Assembly: GCA_013398955.1 (NCBI GenBank)
Contig: VWPU01003052.1
Span: 248,001 to 312,000 of the forward strand
DNA: 64,000 bases
Origin: Callaeas wilsoni
Lineage: Eukaryota; Chordata; Aves; Passeriformes; Callaeidae
Direction: 5' to 3'
Shown here: positions 1 through 11,900 of the stretch, one piece after another
How positions within the stretch are numbered: position 1 is the stretch's first letter
Layout of the letters: every line of letters begins with the position of its first letter
Position numbers and translations under genes: made by a program
Notes under the pieces: generated by a model
The model's input: the letters and a program-made list of their open reading frames with translations, nothing else
Database searches by the model: none
What the model was told of the DNA's origin: nothing

Positions 1-2476
1 TGGGCTTTTAGGAGATTTGTCTTCTAATGTTACATGCTTCCTACTTTATTGGTAAATAGTATGTTATTGTTCAGCAATGTCTGAAACATACACCACTAAC
101 CAAAGGACCTAGGAATTATGTATAATAAACATCCTCAACAAAATTAACTGATTTTGCTTGCATTTGTATAATTATTTTCAGTTAGATGTTTGTGATCTAG
201 TTGGAAACATATTGAATCAGAAAAAGACCCCTCGTGTAAGGGTACTTAGGGTCAGATGCCCAAAAAATTCTCAGCATATCACGGCAGATTACAGAGGTGC
301 TCAGCAGTAAATTTGGCTCTGAGTGTTAAGAAAAATTATATATTTTTTCAGCCATTTGTGGAAGTAACATTGACACCAGGACAGGTATAAATGAGGATGG
401 CTGCAATGCATTTCACTGCTCGTAACCTATACAGACAGCACTGGAGTGCAGCAGTCAGCTGAAGGAGCTTGCTTTTGGAAGGGAGAGGCGGAAGGAAAAT
501 CTAAATGGGTTAGCTGTTAAGAACAAGAAGCTTTTGATTTAAGAAATATTAAAAGTGAGTTCCTGTATTTTATTCCTGACCCACACCCAATTAATATATT
601 TTCCAAAAGCAAGACACTGTATTTGCAGGATTTATTTAATATTAATGGAAGTATAAAGGGATAAACTAGTACCTGTAAAATGCTTTTAATTTTTTTTTCC
701 AAGGTTTTGTTACAAAAATACAGAAGCTGCCTCTGACCTAATTGATCAAAACTGCTTTTCTTCAGGAAACAGTGCAAAATATCTGCTTTTCAAGGCGAAT
801 GAATCTGGGGACTGGTGAGAAAGAGAAAGGTAATATATGCTAGAAGGAGTGCCAGAATTTGAAATGGAAATTAACCTCCAGCATAACATGCATTTTGATA
901 TCGCTCATACAACCATTCAGAACTTGTATTTCTTCATTTCGATGCATAAAACTAGTTAAAAATGTCTGTTACAAGTCTTTTCTTCCTGCTACTTTTCCGA
1001 ATTTCCTCAAAAGAGTATTCTTCAAAGTTATCCTATGACTCTTAGAATAAATTTCCACTTCTAGGAAATCTCACACAGAAATAAACTTATTAATTAAATA
1101 ATTTCACCAATTAAAGAAAAAATATTCAGAATAAATTATTTGTTTTTACTAGGGATTTTTGCAGAAATGTTCAAGTATCTTATCCCAAATCTAAGCAAGA
1201 AGTTTCTTTTTCTTCCAGCAGCAAAGTACATCAGTTCTCTTCCTATGATAATTATATAAAGATTTTAATCACCAGAAAATTTACTATGAAAGACTAGGCT
1301 TATTGTAAGACAATAGTTATTACCTCTCTGTTAAATTATTTAATTTGAAGAAATTTTTCAATAAAGTAAAAAACCACAAAAATCACTACAATATTTTCTT
1401 ACTGTGCACACATATGTTCCATAAACGAAAGGACTGCCTTTCACACACTTAAATTCTGATTTAAAAAAGCCCAAACTATTTACACAATATCGCTTCGTTC
1501 TTTAGATGAAGTACCAGACAAAGAGTACTGAGACCCCTCCCAAGAGGTTGACCTTTCCCCTGTGATCTAACCTCACTTTCCTCTCTTTTCTTTTTTTTAA
1601 TAACTGCATGGACACCATTTACCGGATACAAGAGGAATAGCTTACATAAGGACATATAACCCAGGACTCATTTTAATATTCATGAGGTCATTGGCGTTAT
1701 TAAAGAAATTCAAGTAGGCAGTGAACAGTGGATTGCGTTCCTTCTCCATATCTTTTATCTGGCTGTTAAAGTGAAGCATTACTAATGCAGTTTTAGCTTC
1801 TCCTTCTTTGGAATTGAACTCTTTGGTGGACATGCAATACATGCTCTAGGTTCTCCAGCGTGCGTACCTACATTAACAACAACAACTATTTATAGTTGCT
1901 ACCAGGGTCCTAAAGAGATGAGAGTTCCCAGACCCAGCATGTTAGCTTTGAACTCACTGAAAGAAAGAAACAAATAATTTAGAAAGTTGTCCTCCCAAGT
2001 CGAAATCTAGAGGCTCGTTTCCCACATCAGATTTTTTTTTCAAAACTTACTAGGAAAGGCCAGATTTAGATTTCAAAAACCACGAGGTACAAAGGAACCC
2101 CTTATTCTTACTGGGGTTTTTTTCTGTACAAATCTTGACATTTTCCAATTGTATCTCCCTACAAAACAAGAGATCATTTTAGGAATAAAAAATACAATTA
2201 CTACATGAAAGGAAACGACATTCAAATGTTGTTAATTAAATGAGAGAGTGGATGTCAATGTTAATGTGTAGGTACATAAAAAGAACCTTATTTTGCAGAT
2301 GTATGACAGGGCTCCCTGAAGAACACAAGTTTTTCTATATTAATTCCATGGTAGTTGAAAGCTACATAATCAAAAACACCTTCAAAGTTTGGCAGAAATT
2401 TAACATTGGCTGTTTAAAATAAAAGTTCTGTATGGAAAGTTCAGTTTTGTTTTGTTGGGTTTTTTTATTCCCCTAG
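1..2476. other. AT-rich unique sequence, no gene recognised
   Basis: No open frame over 90 codons, no recognisable domain and no repeat family could be identified. The last bases (about 2443-2476) are a pyrimidine-rich tract ending in CAG-like AG, which acts as the acceptor side of the relic exon that follows. I looked for upstream convertase exons (Asp- and His-motif exons) here and did not see any. Confidence 0.6.
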
Positions 2477-2705
2477 GGTGATTGTGGTGGAGGAAATATT
2501 TTTATCCAGGCCTCAGGAAACGGTGGTCTGGCTGCAGTGGTGCGGATGGTTACATGCACAGAATTCACTCGAGGCAAAGCCTGCCATCACTTACGTCTGC
2601 CCCCAAACTCCTGGACTGCGAGACCTAATGTCAATATCCACCTGGAAATATCCAGTGAGGAAGGGCTGTGGAAGCTGCTACCCTGAAACAACCCTTCAAG
2701 CTCAA
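2477..2705 (+). pseudogene. decayed exon of a proprotein convertase (PCSK family, catalytic domain)
   Basis: This looks like one exon of a subtilisin/kexin-type proprotein convertase, a secretory-pathway serine protease that cuts prohormones at dibasic sites. The first frame reads GGGNIFIQASGNGG, 9 of 14 residues matching the family's G-x-G-S-I-F-V-W-A-S-G-N-G-G segment, which carries the oxyanion-hole Asn. PC2 has Asp at that position, so PC2 is less likely. After a frame change there is C-x-x-x-D-G-Y, matching the conserved C-x-C-D-G-Y, and the 3' end matches the codons for T-L-A-T-T-Y-S-S once a one-base loss is allowed. A polypyrimidine tract and AG precede the block, and GTGAGG follows at the phase-1 position expected inside the S-S-G motif. 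At least two frameshifts make it non-functional. Retained splice sites argue for an unprocessed gene relic, not a retrocopy. The assignment is by eye and has not been aligned. Confidence 0.6.
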
Positions 2706-3014
2706 GTGAGGTGAGTCAGAAATGTGCAAGGTACTGGTGCGGATAAGGAGAATCCTACTGAGTTATATTTCAAACCAAAAAAATCTATGAGTGGCCATCA
2801 CATACCTAATATAAATGGAGTAAAATGACGAGAAACATAGTTTTCTGATTAAGTCTTTGTGCCTTTCAAGTGAATACTTACAGCAGAGCCAATGTGTCAT
2901 CCTGAAGTTTGCAAAAATCCTTCAGATATTCTGAAGGTAGTTTTACCAATTTTCATTCCTCTTTTCAGGACTTTACAGCCGTTTCAGCTTGCCCCTTCTA
3001 ATACAAGTCCATTT

Positions 3015-3095
3015 CCTATTCCAGATCAGAAAATTTGTGCACATAAATCTGCAGATCTGAGTACTTCTGCTGTAAGTCTGCCCATTCTGAACGCC
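3015..3095 (+). pseudogene. probable next decayed convertase exon (PCSK1-like, catalytic Ser region)
   Basis: About 310 bases after the first relic exon, one frame reads DQKI, then SADL, then S-T-S-A-V-S-L-P (codons at 3024, 3048 and 3060, all in phase). In PC1/3 the exon following S-S-G reads D-Y-T-D-Q-R-I-T-S-A-D-L and continues to G-T-S-A-S-A-P, where the Ser after T is the nucleophile. The S-A-D-L form is typical of PC1/3, while furin-like members have T-T-D-L. The relic has an extra four codons after DQKI and lacks about ten residues before TSA. The exon limits are uncertain because the original acceptor is blurred. It is weaker than the upstream exon on its own, but its position and order support it. 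Confidence 0.4.
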
Positions 3096-3099
3096 TTAC

Positions 3100-4380
3100 A
3101 AACTGGTTCTCTTTTTCTTGGCTTCTTTAGAAAATGTGGAATGAAAATGTTGACATCAGCTGTCAGGCTTAGAGTGCACATAGTTTCTTAATTCCCAAAG
3201 GATCTTCCACGTATAAAGTTCGCTTATAACATCATTTCCGAGTTTAATCAACACTCTGTCTTTGATAACCATTCAAACACAAGCAGACAAGTATCTATAC
3301 TGATGGATTTTATTTATGAAAATACTATTTTAGGCTATTATATTTCACCTTTTCTTTTCTCTCTGTGTTCCACTTTTGAGATACTTCCCATCATGTTATA
3401 GTTTAATTTTCTCTGCAGCCCAATTTTTTTATTAGACATTTTTCTACAAGAAACCCCTAGCTTCCAAGCTGAAGAGCCATAGACATTGCTCTATCTTCCA
3501 CCTTCTTCACCATGCTCTATCTTCCACCTTCTTCACTGTGAAGTATGAAAAAATGCACCTTATTTTCTTTTTGTGTCGGTGGCTGTCCTGTACCTGTAGA
3601 TGTAGCATTGTTTTCATTTTTGATTAACTTTGCTAGATGTCAGCAATTGTCTCTTATCTAAGTCATATATATTTGGAAATACTATAAGAATCTCAAAGGA
3701 AAACCTCATGACAGGTCACCAATAAACTTGGCAAGGGGAGAGGGGTGAGGGGCATGGAGGGATTGGAGAAATACTGTTTTAAGATTACAGCTAATACCAG
3801 GCATAATTTTTACAACTGGCCAAAACACTGAACTATTAATTCCATACAACTCAATTTAAAAACAATTTAGTGCATTAAGAACAGATGATAAAATAGACTA
3901 TATTCTGGTTTACCTCTTTATTTGTCAAACCAAGGTATTCCCACTAAGAAAGAACTAGTATCTGGCAAATTGCCTGGTTTTCAACATGTGATGTTTAGCT
4001 GGTGGTATGGAGAGCTGAGCTTTCACTGCAGTCATGATGGATTAGCAGCAACATTGGTAGCACTATTGGTAGACCAGGAAGAGTCTGAGACTCAGACTTC
4101 TTTTTCACATTCGCCTTGCCTCAGACTTCATTTTTCTTTCTTCAAATATTCTAGACTCAGTAGTATCCAACAAAGAGTCCAGGGAGATAATCTTGTTTTG
4201 TATACATTGAAAAAATTCTGGCAGTCTTTCCTTTGAAGAGTTCCAAGTATTCTGCACCTGAGAGCAAAGGCTTGAAATTTTAAAAGGATTCATAGGATTG
4301 ATATAAATCCAAATCCATTCTAACTTGGATAAGTGAGGAACTTCTGTGAAAATATTTTCAGCAGAGGTTTCACGGTATTA
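3100..4380. other. unique AT-rich sequence, no gene recognised
   Basis: I did not find the remaining downstream convertase exons (P-domain or C-terminal region). The only structure noted is the short tandem duplication at 3487. An open frame of 104 codons at 3922-4236 has no recognisable features. Confidence 0.5.
3487..3536. repeat. 26-base tandem duplication, two copies
   Basis: The block beginning TGCTCTATCTTCCACC is repeated with a period of 26 bases (second copy from 3513) and is almost identical. The copies are pyrimidine-rich on the + strand. It is a simple replication-slippage-type duplication. Confidence 0.85.
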
Positions 4381-4384
4381 CAGA

Positions 4385-4905
4385 CTTGTGTAGGTTTAAA
4401 GGGTCTTCAGGAGGTCTCTGATTCAGCCTTCTACTAAGAACCAGTTCAACACCGAATTCAGAAGCCAGGTTGCACAGGACTTTGTCCCGTCAAGTCTTGA
4501 AACCCTCTAAGGGTGGTTTCCATGACCTCTCTGGGCAACCTACTCTAGTACTTTATTTTCTTCAGTTAAAAACCTTTTTTCTTACACCCAGTCAGAATGT
4601 CTCCCATTCCAGCTAAGTCCATTATCTCTTGTTCTCTAGCCATGCACCTCAGTGATAGACTTATCTCTGCCATCAGAGTAGCGTACTCATAAATGTTGAA
4701 TTGCTGGCTCTGAGGTCCCCCTGCAGCCAGCTCTCCAGGCTGAACAAAACCCAGCAGCCACAGATGTTCCTTCTTTGTAGGAAATGTGCTGTTAGCCCCC
4801 GGATTACACTGAATTATGTCTTTCTTGCTTTGGGTTCCCAGAACCAAACACAATATCTGGATGTGGCCACATATAGGAGAATAATCATTCCCTCAACATA
4901 CCACA
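4385..4905 (-). mobile_element. CR1 LINE 3' fragment, minus strand
   Basis: Read on the minus strand this is the terminal part of an avian CR1 LINE. The + strand shows the familiar reverse-complement landmarks in order: a GGAGGTC...TCTGATTC...CC block, CATGACCTCTCTGGGCAACC, CTCTCCAGGCTGAACAAA, and GAACCAAACACAATATCTGGATGTGGCC. The exact terminal octamer repeats are worn, so the 3' end (low coordinate) is approximate. The copy is 5'-truncated, as is usual for CR1. The antisense open frame at 4566-4853 is a shadow of this copy. Confidence 0.85.
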
Positions 4906-4914
4906 CACACACAC
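4901..4914. repeat. (CA)n short microsatellite
   Basis: Six CA units lie at the 5' edge of the CR1 fragment. They are too short to be reliably polymorphic. Confidence 0.9.
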
Positions 4915-4939
4915 TCTTCCCACTGAGCAGTGAACTGGA

Positions 4940-7900
4940 GTGGGGATTTAGGAAATAGGAAGCCCTTACCCTCTGAGGTAGGGAGTCAGGCAACGAGCAT
5001 AGCCAGTAAAACCAGCACAGAAAAGGTGTAAAAAAGAGCCAGCTGGGAATCTTCATGGGTAGAACAGAGATCAGGACAGCCTAAGGATGTCTAAGCCCAA
5101 CTGAAAATTCTGAGATGAGACTTTTACCCCAAACAGTGGATCTCATGCTGAAATGACAAAGGATTTCACTACACTGAGTGAAACGGAGCTGGGTTAAAGG
5201 CCCATCTATGAGGAAGACATTGAACTGAGAAGGCTGTGGCAGATTGGAATTTAGAGGGCATCAAGGTTTGGGAAAATGCAAGGTGACATCTGTAAAAATA
5301 AATAATATATGAATACATAATCAAATGCAAAACATTACGCATATTTAAAAGGCAAATTTTTTGAGATCTTGACTATGTCATTAGAGCTTCTAGTTGTGTA
5401 ACGTGTATCATTAAAGCCTATTTTTTTTATTTGCATCATATCATATACTGTTATAAGCATTTGACTTTAAATTCCAAATAAAACTAAGAGTAGCCTATTT
5501 CTCCACCCATCTTAGTTTTATTGACAAATAATGGAACACCAGAAGAGCTCACTGAAGGAAACTCAAAACCTCAGAGGCTGTTAGCATTTGCTCTTCTTTT
5601 TAAAACTGAGATTTTCTTTTGAAGGAAACACTGAAATTAAATTTTTTATCTTTCAATTCCCCCCAGCTGGAATCAGCAGTCATAATCTCCAGCTTCTTGA
5701 ACAGCAAAACTTGTTTAAACCATTCACGAAGGTTACTGTTTTATGCACATGAGTAATGCAGCCTCTGGAAGTTGAACACGATGTTACTCTAGAAACGTTA
5801 TGCATAAGATTTATCTTCAAAGATATTTCTGAACTTAACTTATGCATATCTTTGCACTTAAGTTTGATTTGATAACCTGTCAAACAGATCTAATTTGTTT
5901 GCAGTTTTCTGTGCTCTTCTCCATACCGGAAAGTACTCTTTACTAGCTACACATTGTTAAAATGAGTAGTAAGTTTATTAGCATCATCCACAGCTCCTCG
6001 ACAAGAGAAAAAGGGAGAAAACAAAAGCCTGAGAGAAGAAGCAAGAAAAAAGAATAAGAAGGGAAAGAGATAAAAAAAGGGAAAGGGAAAGGGAACACAG
6101 AAACATAAAATATGATCATAAGTCTATAAAAGGCAACTTAGAATAATATAAAGAGCCTTGAAATACAGTAGCAAAATAAGGAACAAGTGTATGACCATAA
6201 TTCAGCTTTCTTTGAAGATTGCATAATCAGTATGGGTGTTGAGAAGTCAGGTAGTTGATTCTAATTTGTTTTTTTTTTTAATGCCATGTGCTTGTTTCAA
6301 ACATTAACTTGATATCATCGTATCAAAACTTTACATACTTCAGCTAAAAGTGTGCCGCCTTGCAAAACTTTTTAATTCACTACTTCATGCTTCCAGTCTC
6401 TCCTGCCTGGTTCTGGCTGTTAGCTGGTTTCATCTCTTGTGAGGTGTCACTAGATGAGGATTCCCAAGCAGCATGATGAGGATCACCAGTGGAAGGAATT
6501 GGTAATTCCAAGGATTCAAGGAATCCTGGAATATGTAGTCCAGGCAGAAACAGTATCCTATAGTGAAGGTTGGAAGCCTGAAGTACTGACCTGTCATCGA
6601 CATGAGGCCACATGTCAGTATTTCCACAGAGAAATATTTTCTTTCTCAAGTGAAGTATTTTGGAGGTTGATTTTTTCATCAAAATGTCAATATTTGACAC
6701 ACTTAATGTCAATTTTCCACCTATTGTACAGTAAATTGCACCTGATACAAACGTATGTGTATCTCCTCTATTTTTCCATACTGGCTGTTTTTTCAATAAG
6801 AAATTATGGAAAAAATCAAGATATGTCAGAATCTGTAGGCTCTAATAGTGGGATTCATCCAACAAGCTACAAAAATCTGTAACTGAGACATCTACATCTG
6901 AAGTTGTCACCCTGGACTCTTTTCATAATGAATGGAGAGAAATAGGTACTTTTAGGGTATGATTCATCTCATCCTGAAGTAGATGGCTAAAATAGGTCAG
7001 CTGAATCATGTTTTAAAAGCATCTCCTTCTTTTCATTGGCATTAGAGGGAATCTGTGGTCACAATTTCAGACATTGACAGCTCAAGTTAAATAAAATTAC
7101 TTATACCTTAAGAGTCCATCAAACTGTTATTCAGAAACTTGTCCTTTTGCACCATAATTTCTGTTCATTTTATTTTTTTCCAAATATATGATGACTTTTT
7201 CTTCTCCCCTTTTTCCATGCTAAACCAATATTTTTACCTTCATTTTTTTCCTACCTACATTGCCTTACACATCCTTTTTCTATTCCCCTCACCATCACAA
7301 AATCAGGCTAGAAGCCAGCAATTTCAAGCCGAAATTTGAGATAAATAAATGCATGCCATATTACCAAAATTTGAGATTCTGCAGTACTGCCTACTTTTCT
7401 TGTTAGTGTCACCACTAGTCTGTGGTCTTTTGAAATACACGCCCTGTAACCAAATTATTTACACCAGTTGTCTGATATAGGAGGCCAGGATCAGACAAAA
7501 TATTTTCCTCTTTTGTTTCCCTACCTGGACTACACAGCATCCTTTAACAGAGGATGTCATTAAACATAATAACGAATTTCCAGCTTCTCTGTACCTATCT
7601 AGGGATGCCACAAATTACAACTGTTCTCTTTGATGCCTTTGCTCACATATGAAGCAAGGATTTTCCAGTAATTGCAGTGGCTTGGGAGTGAAGACTGCAA
7701 ACACAAAGTCATACAATTAATAAAGCTAATAGGTGTTATAGTCAACACAACCTTTCTGCATTTTGCCATGCCACAATCCTAGAAGTACATGCCAGAGACA
7801 TTGATGTCTCTTTTGAGCTCCACTGGAAATGGAGCGTGAATGAAAGTCTAAATAGTGGTTGCAGATCTTTTCCATTAATTTCTCCAACATGGAGCAGCAT

Positions 7901-8090
7901 TGCCTTAGCAGCATACTGAAGGAGAGCAAACAGCAATAAATCTGACTTCTCTCCGGGTAAACCCTCCAAAGGAATATAAAAGAGTGAGGGATGGGATATG
8001 AATTTCGCTTCAATGCACCAGTAATCTGATTGGACTAAATCTGGGGTGGAAGACTCAGATTAACTCCCAGCTACATACTGCGGGTTTTCA
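4940..8090. other. unique AT-rich sequence with a purine tract, no gene recognised
   Basis: No coding exon was supported. The open frames at 6380-6882 overlap on both strands and show no family features. A purine-dominated tract sits at about 6002-6096. The rest has nothing I can name. Confidence 0.5.
6002..6096. repeat. polypurine tract with (GGGAAA)3
   Basis: A run of about 95 bases is almost entirely A and G on the + strand and ends in three GGGAAA units. Polypurine/polypyrimidine tracts can adopt triplex structures, but here only the composition is seen. Confidence 0.75.
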
Positions 8091-8094
8091 AATT

Positions 8095-8990
8095 TTCATA
8101 GTGCAAGAACCAAAGAGGAACTCTTAGATCATCTAATCTACTTTCTTCTTGATCACAGGCACTTATCTTTCACACAGTTATCCCTACCTTGAGCCAAATA
8201 GTTTCTCTGCAGCTAAAGTATATCTTCCTGAGAGTTATCTAATCTTGATTTGAAGATCTCAGGAGACTGAAAATCCACTACTTCCCTCTATAATGTGTTC
8301 TGATAGCTAATAGCTATCAGCATTAAAAGTGTGTGCCTTATTTCCAATTTGAATTCATCTGGCTTCAGGCTCCAGCCTTTGGTTCCTATTATGCCTTCCT
8401 CCACTAGATTACAGAGTCCTTTCATATCCATTATTTTCTGCCTGAGAAGGTATATATGCCATAAGCAAGTCACCTCTCAGTCTTCTGCTTCATAAACAGA
8501 AAGATCCAAATCTCTCACCAGAAGGCATTTTTTCCCATTTTTGAAACATTTCTGTATTTCCTGTCTACCCTTTCTAGTAGCTTCATTGAGTCTTTCTGAA
8601 AATGAGGACTGCAGAGCTGATGCAATGCTCCAGCACTGTCCTCTCCAAGTTATAACAGAAAGATCAATTCTCCTGCTCTCTCAGTGACCATTCAGCAATC
8701 ATGTTGGGAATTTTCTACATCAGCCCATTCTGAGACATTGTTTGGTTGCTTATCTAGTATGAATCCTCCGTACTTTAAGCCAATCTTTTCAGTCATTCAG
8801 TTCTATGGTTTTCATCCTCACTTCTAGAAACGTAAGGAAGGACTGGGCTGTATTAAAGTATCCTATTTCTAATAACTTAGTTTACTAAGCATTCTCTTCT
8901 ACATCCATAGTGGTTTTTTATTTTTTACCACTGACTTTCCATAAATTCTTCCAGGAGTAATGTTATTCTGATTTCTGGACTGCTAACAAA
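8095..8990 (-). mobile_element. ancient CR1/L3-like LINE remnant, minus strand
   Basis: On the + strand this block follows, in order and for nearly 900 bases, the reverse complement of an old reptile-type CR1/L3 LINE 3' half. The landmarks are the GATCATCTAATCTA tail segment, AAGCAAGTCACCTCTCAGTCTTCT, the stretch around ATGCAATGCTCCAGCACTG, TGTATTAAAGTATCC...TTTACTAAGC, and TTCTTCCAGG...AATGTTATT. Divergence is high, with many indels. It is a fossil with no open frame. The end points are approximate. Confidence 0.7.
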
Positions 8991-8994
8991 ACAC

Positions 8995-11900
8995 TTGCAG
9001 TTATTCCTCTGGTACTAGCTCTTGTGAAATCAGAGGAGAAACATCCCATGTTAGCTTTGCAATGTTTTGCATAAGAGTAGCAGCAGGGAAAGGAGTCTGA
9101 CAAGTAATATTGTCTTGTTACCTTCTGTAGCATTTATTGTATGTTAGGACTTGTTCAAAGTGATCATCAATGTGCTAAACATTTCTCCAGCTGCTCATAG
9201 GAATTCCTAAGTGCTGGTTATCCAGTACTGTGGATTTCATAATGTTAATCACTTGTTTTTGTTGTTCAACATTCTCTGTGATTACTAATGGGAAATCCTC
9301 TTCGTGATCTTTATATGATATCAGTCGGCCTGAACTTTCTTTTACTTTGAATGGTTAAGTCACCTAAAGACATTAGCATTGATGCATGTAAAAGTATTGC
9401 AGAATTTGGAATGATCTGGATGAAAATCTGTAAGGAAACCAGGTATAGCAGGATTTAAATGTCATGCCAAAACCATAAAGTCTGCTTTCTTTGACTTTTA
9501 CATCCATAGATAGATAGATAGATAGAGAGAGAGATAGATATAAAAATCACCCATGAGCTGGCGAAGAAAAGCTCAAATCTCCCTCTTGTCAAGTGGGAAT
9601 AAGGTTCCTGTTCTCTTGTCTCATAGAAAATGGTGTAAGCACTGAGATAAAGTGATTTTTACTGAATAAATTCTGAAGTTTCACCACATTTTCTAAGTAC
9701 CTAGATATATATTTGGCTATTAAAAGCAAATCCAAATGCTGTTTAAAATGTTTGGGGAGGTTTGTGCTGAAAATATAAAGAAAAAATGCATCTGTTCATA
9801 TTTACCTGAAATTATATATAACCCTTACCAAAGAACAAAATATCAATTATCCATAAAACATACCTAAACATATAATTTTACTTTATCAAATTCAAACCAG
9901 AAATGCCTATTAAGTCTGCACTTTCAGTACTATACTGAGTAATTTTTCTCTTTCAACTTTCTGAAGTTCTGCAATATATGTAGATTATTTTCTTTGGCAA
10001 AAATTAAAAATGTCACCTTGTTTATAGCTATGTTTTTCATATGTTTTTGCTTCATTCCTCCAGCTGCTTATATAAATTTTCCACACTTTATGGGTTCTAA
10101 TGGGATATACATAGCTTAGGCCCATACTACATTTGTCAACACAAAGTCTTCAATTAGTAATGTCATTTTGTATCATCCATCTACTCCAACCAAAGATGGT
10201 ACCTACCCTGCCTGTGAGCTGGAGCCCCTCTGTCAGTGCAGCTCATTGGCCTAGCAGAATGAGGCCCCAATGCCCTCATGCTCCACAAAAGCCAAACCTT
10301 CATCCTCAAATGTATTCTGCAGCCAAAGTTTCAAGAGTGTTCTCTGTCTTTTGCTCTTGCTCTTGGGGTCAGAAAGATTTCCCAGAAGATGATGTTTATT
10401 ACCTTCTTCACAACTGTGCTACCATACTTTCATCTGCTATTTCATTTTATTCTGGTGAATACAGCATAAGTGTAAAGACTTACTGATTTAGTTCATAAAG
10501 CTTCCCAGTTGTGGTATGGTTTACCTGGGGTTTGCTCTTTAGCAAAATAATTGAGAAGTGTCTGGAGGTGATCTGAGGCAATATACAGCACTGTTCCTGG
10601 TCTCTGTCTATACCAGTAATTAGAAGAGGTTCAGGAACTAATCATTTCCCCAGAGTCCAATGGTGCCAGTTGGTGAGGTCTACACTGCTTATGGCTTTTC
10701 CTATTTTTGGGGTGCAGATTTGACTTTAAATCACCTTCAAACACAGTCTGCCAACCACTAAGCAGTGTAGACCTTCAACGTGATGTTTTCAGGACCACAA
10801 AACCGCATTCATGCTGTGCCTAACAATTAGCACACACGCACAATTCATTAAAGTCAGCCAACATACCTAGAAGCTTCCTGTTTATTTAGCTACCTAATCT
10901 CCTCTTTTAATTAATGTTAATTTGGACAACTCAAAATTCATACCTTAAATGTCTTTGCTGAATCACTTTTGTACTATTTGATCACCTATGGCTTAGATTC
11001 TTTAACACCCTCTTTTATCCAGGGTCAGGCTTATCTGAGTGTCATTACTGAGCTCTATTTCTTCAGTGGCAGGAGAAGAGTTTACACCTGATAGGATTGA
11101 ACTTCAGATTATCCTTAAAATGGGAGACTTCCAATTGAGACCCTGTCAAAAGCACACAGATTTGAGCCACTGCATTAACAGCTGAGATGATCTCCTGAGG
11201 TAGGAGGAAGCATCCTGCAAGGTCAATGACTCCGGGAGCCTGGTTGAAGTGACCCTCCCAGCACTGCCACCCAGCACTGCCCCAGGGAGATTTCCTCAGC
11301 TACCTGGGAGCCACCCAGTACAGGTGCCTGAAGCAAGAGATTTCCATTTTGTGGAACAGAACAAACAAACAGAACAATAAAAAGGCAACTAACATGCGGT
11401 TCAAAGACCTTTTATCCTGAAATGGCTGCACATTCAGACACTGACAGCTTCCTCTGAATCATACTGTACTACAGCCCCAGACAGAAGAGTGGATTAGATA
11501 ATATTGACAATCAGTGCCTATTCAAATGCCCATTTTAACTGAAATAAATACTGCTGGTACCAAAGAACAATATTTAGGATAGAAAAATCTCACCTGTCTC
11601 TATTGTTGTGTAATGTAATATCAGTGCATATACTTAACTAAATAAAGTAGTTACATACCACCTTGTTTCTTATGACATTTATCACAAAAAGCTACTCAGG
11701 GCAGTCCAGTACTGTGTTAGGGAAATGAGAGGAGCACTTATTCCTTCACATTAGTTAACATGTCAAAAGCTTTTTATCTCAAAGATATTAAATGGTAAGA
11801 ACAGTGTGTTTCAACTTCTAAATTGTCATACATCAAAGATTTTGGAGGACTTCTTTTTTAAATTGACAGTTGTCATTTAATATACCGTATGATCCAAAGC

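Noticed and set aside
2478..2714. 78-codon open frame over the convertase relic as a real small gene
   Set aside because: The frame does not match the convertase reading frame over most of its length and depends on the decayed exon. It is a by-product of frameshifts.
6380..6882. 138- and 142-codon frames on opposite strands
   Set aside because: They overlap each other antisense, have no recognised motif, and I saw no splice signals or repeat match.
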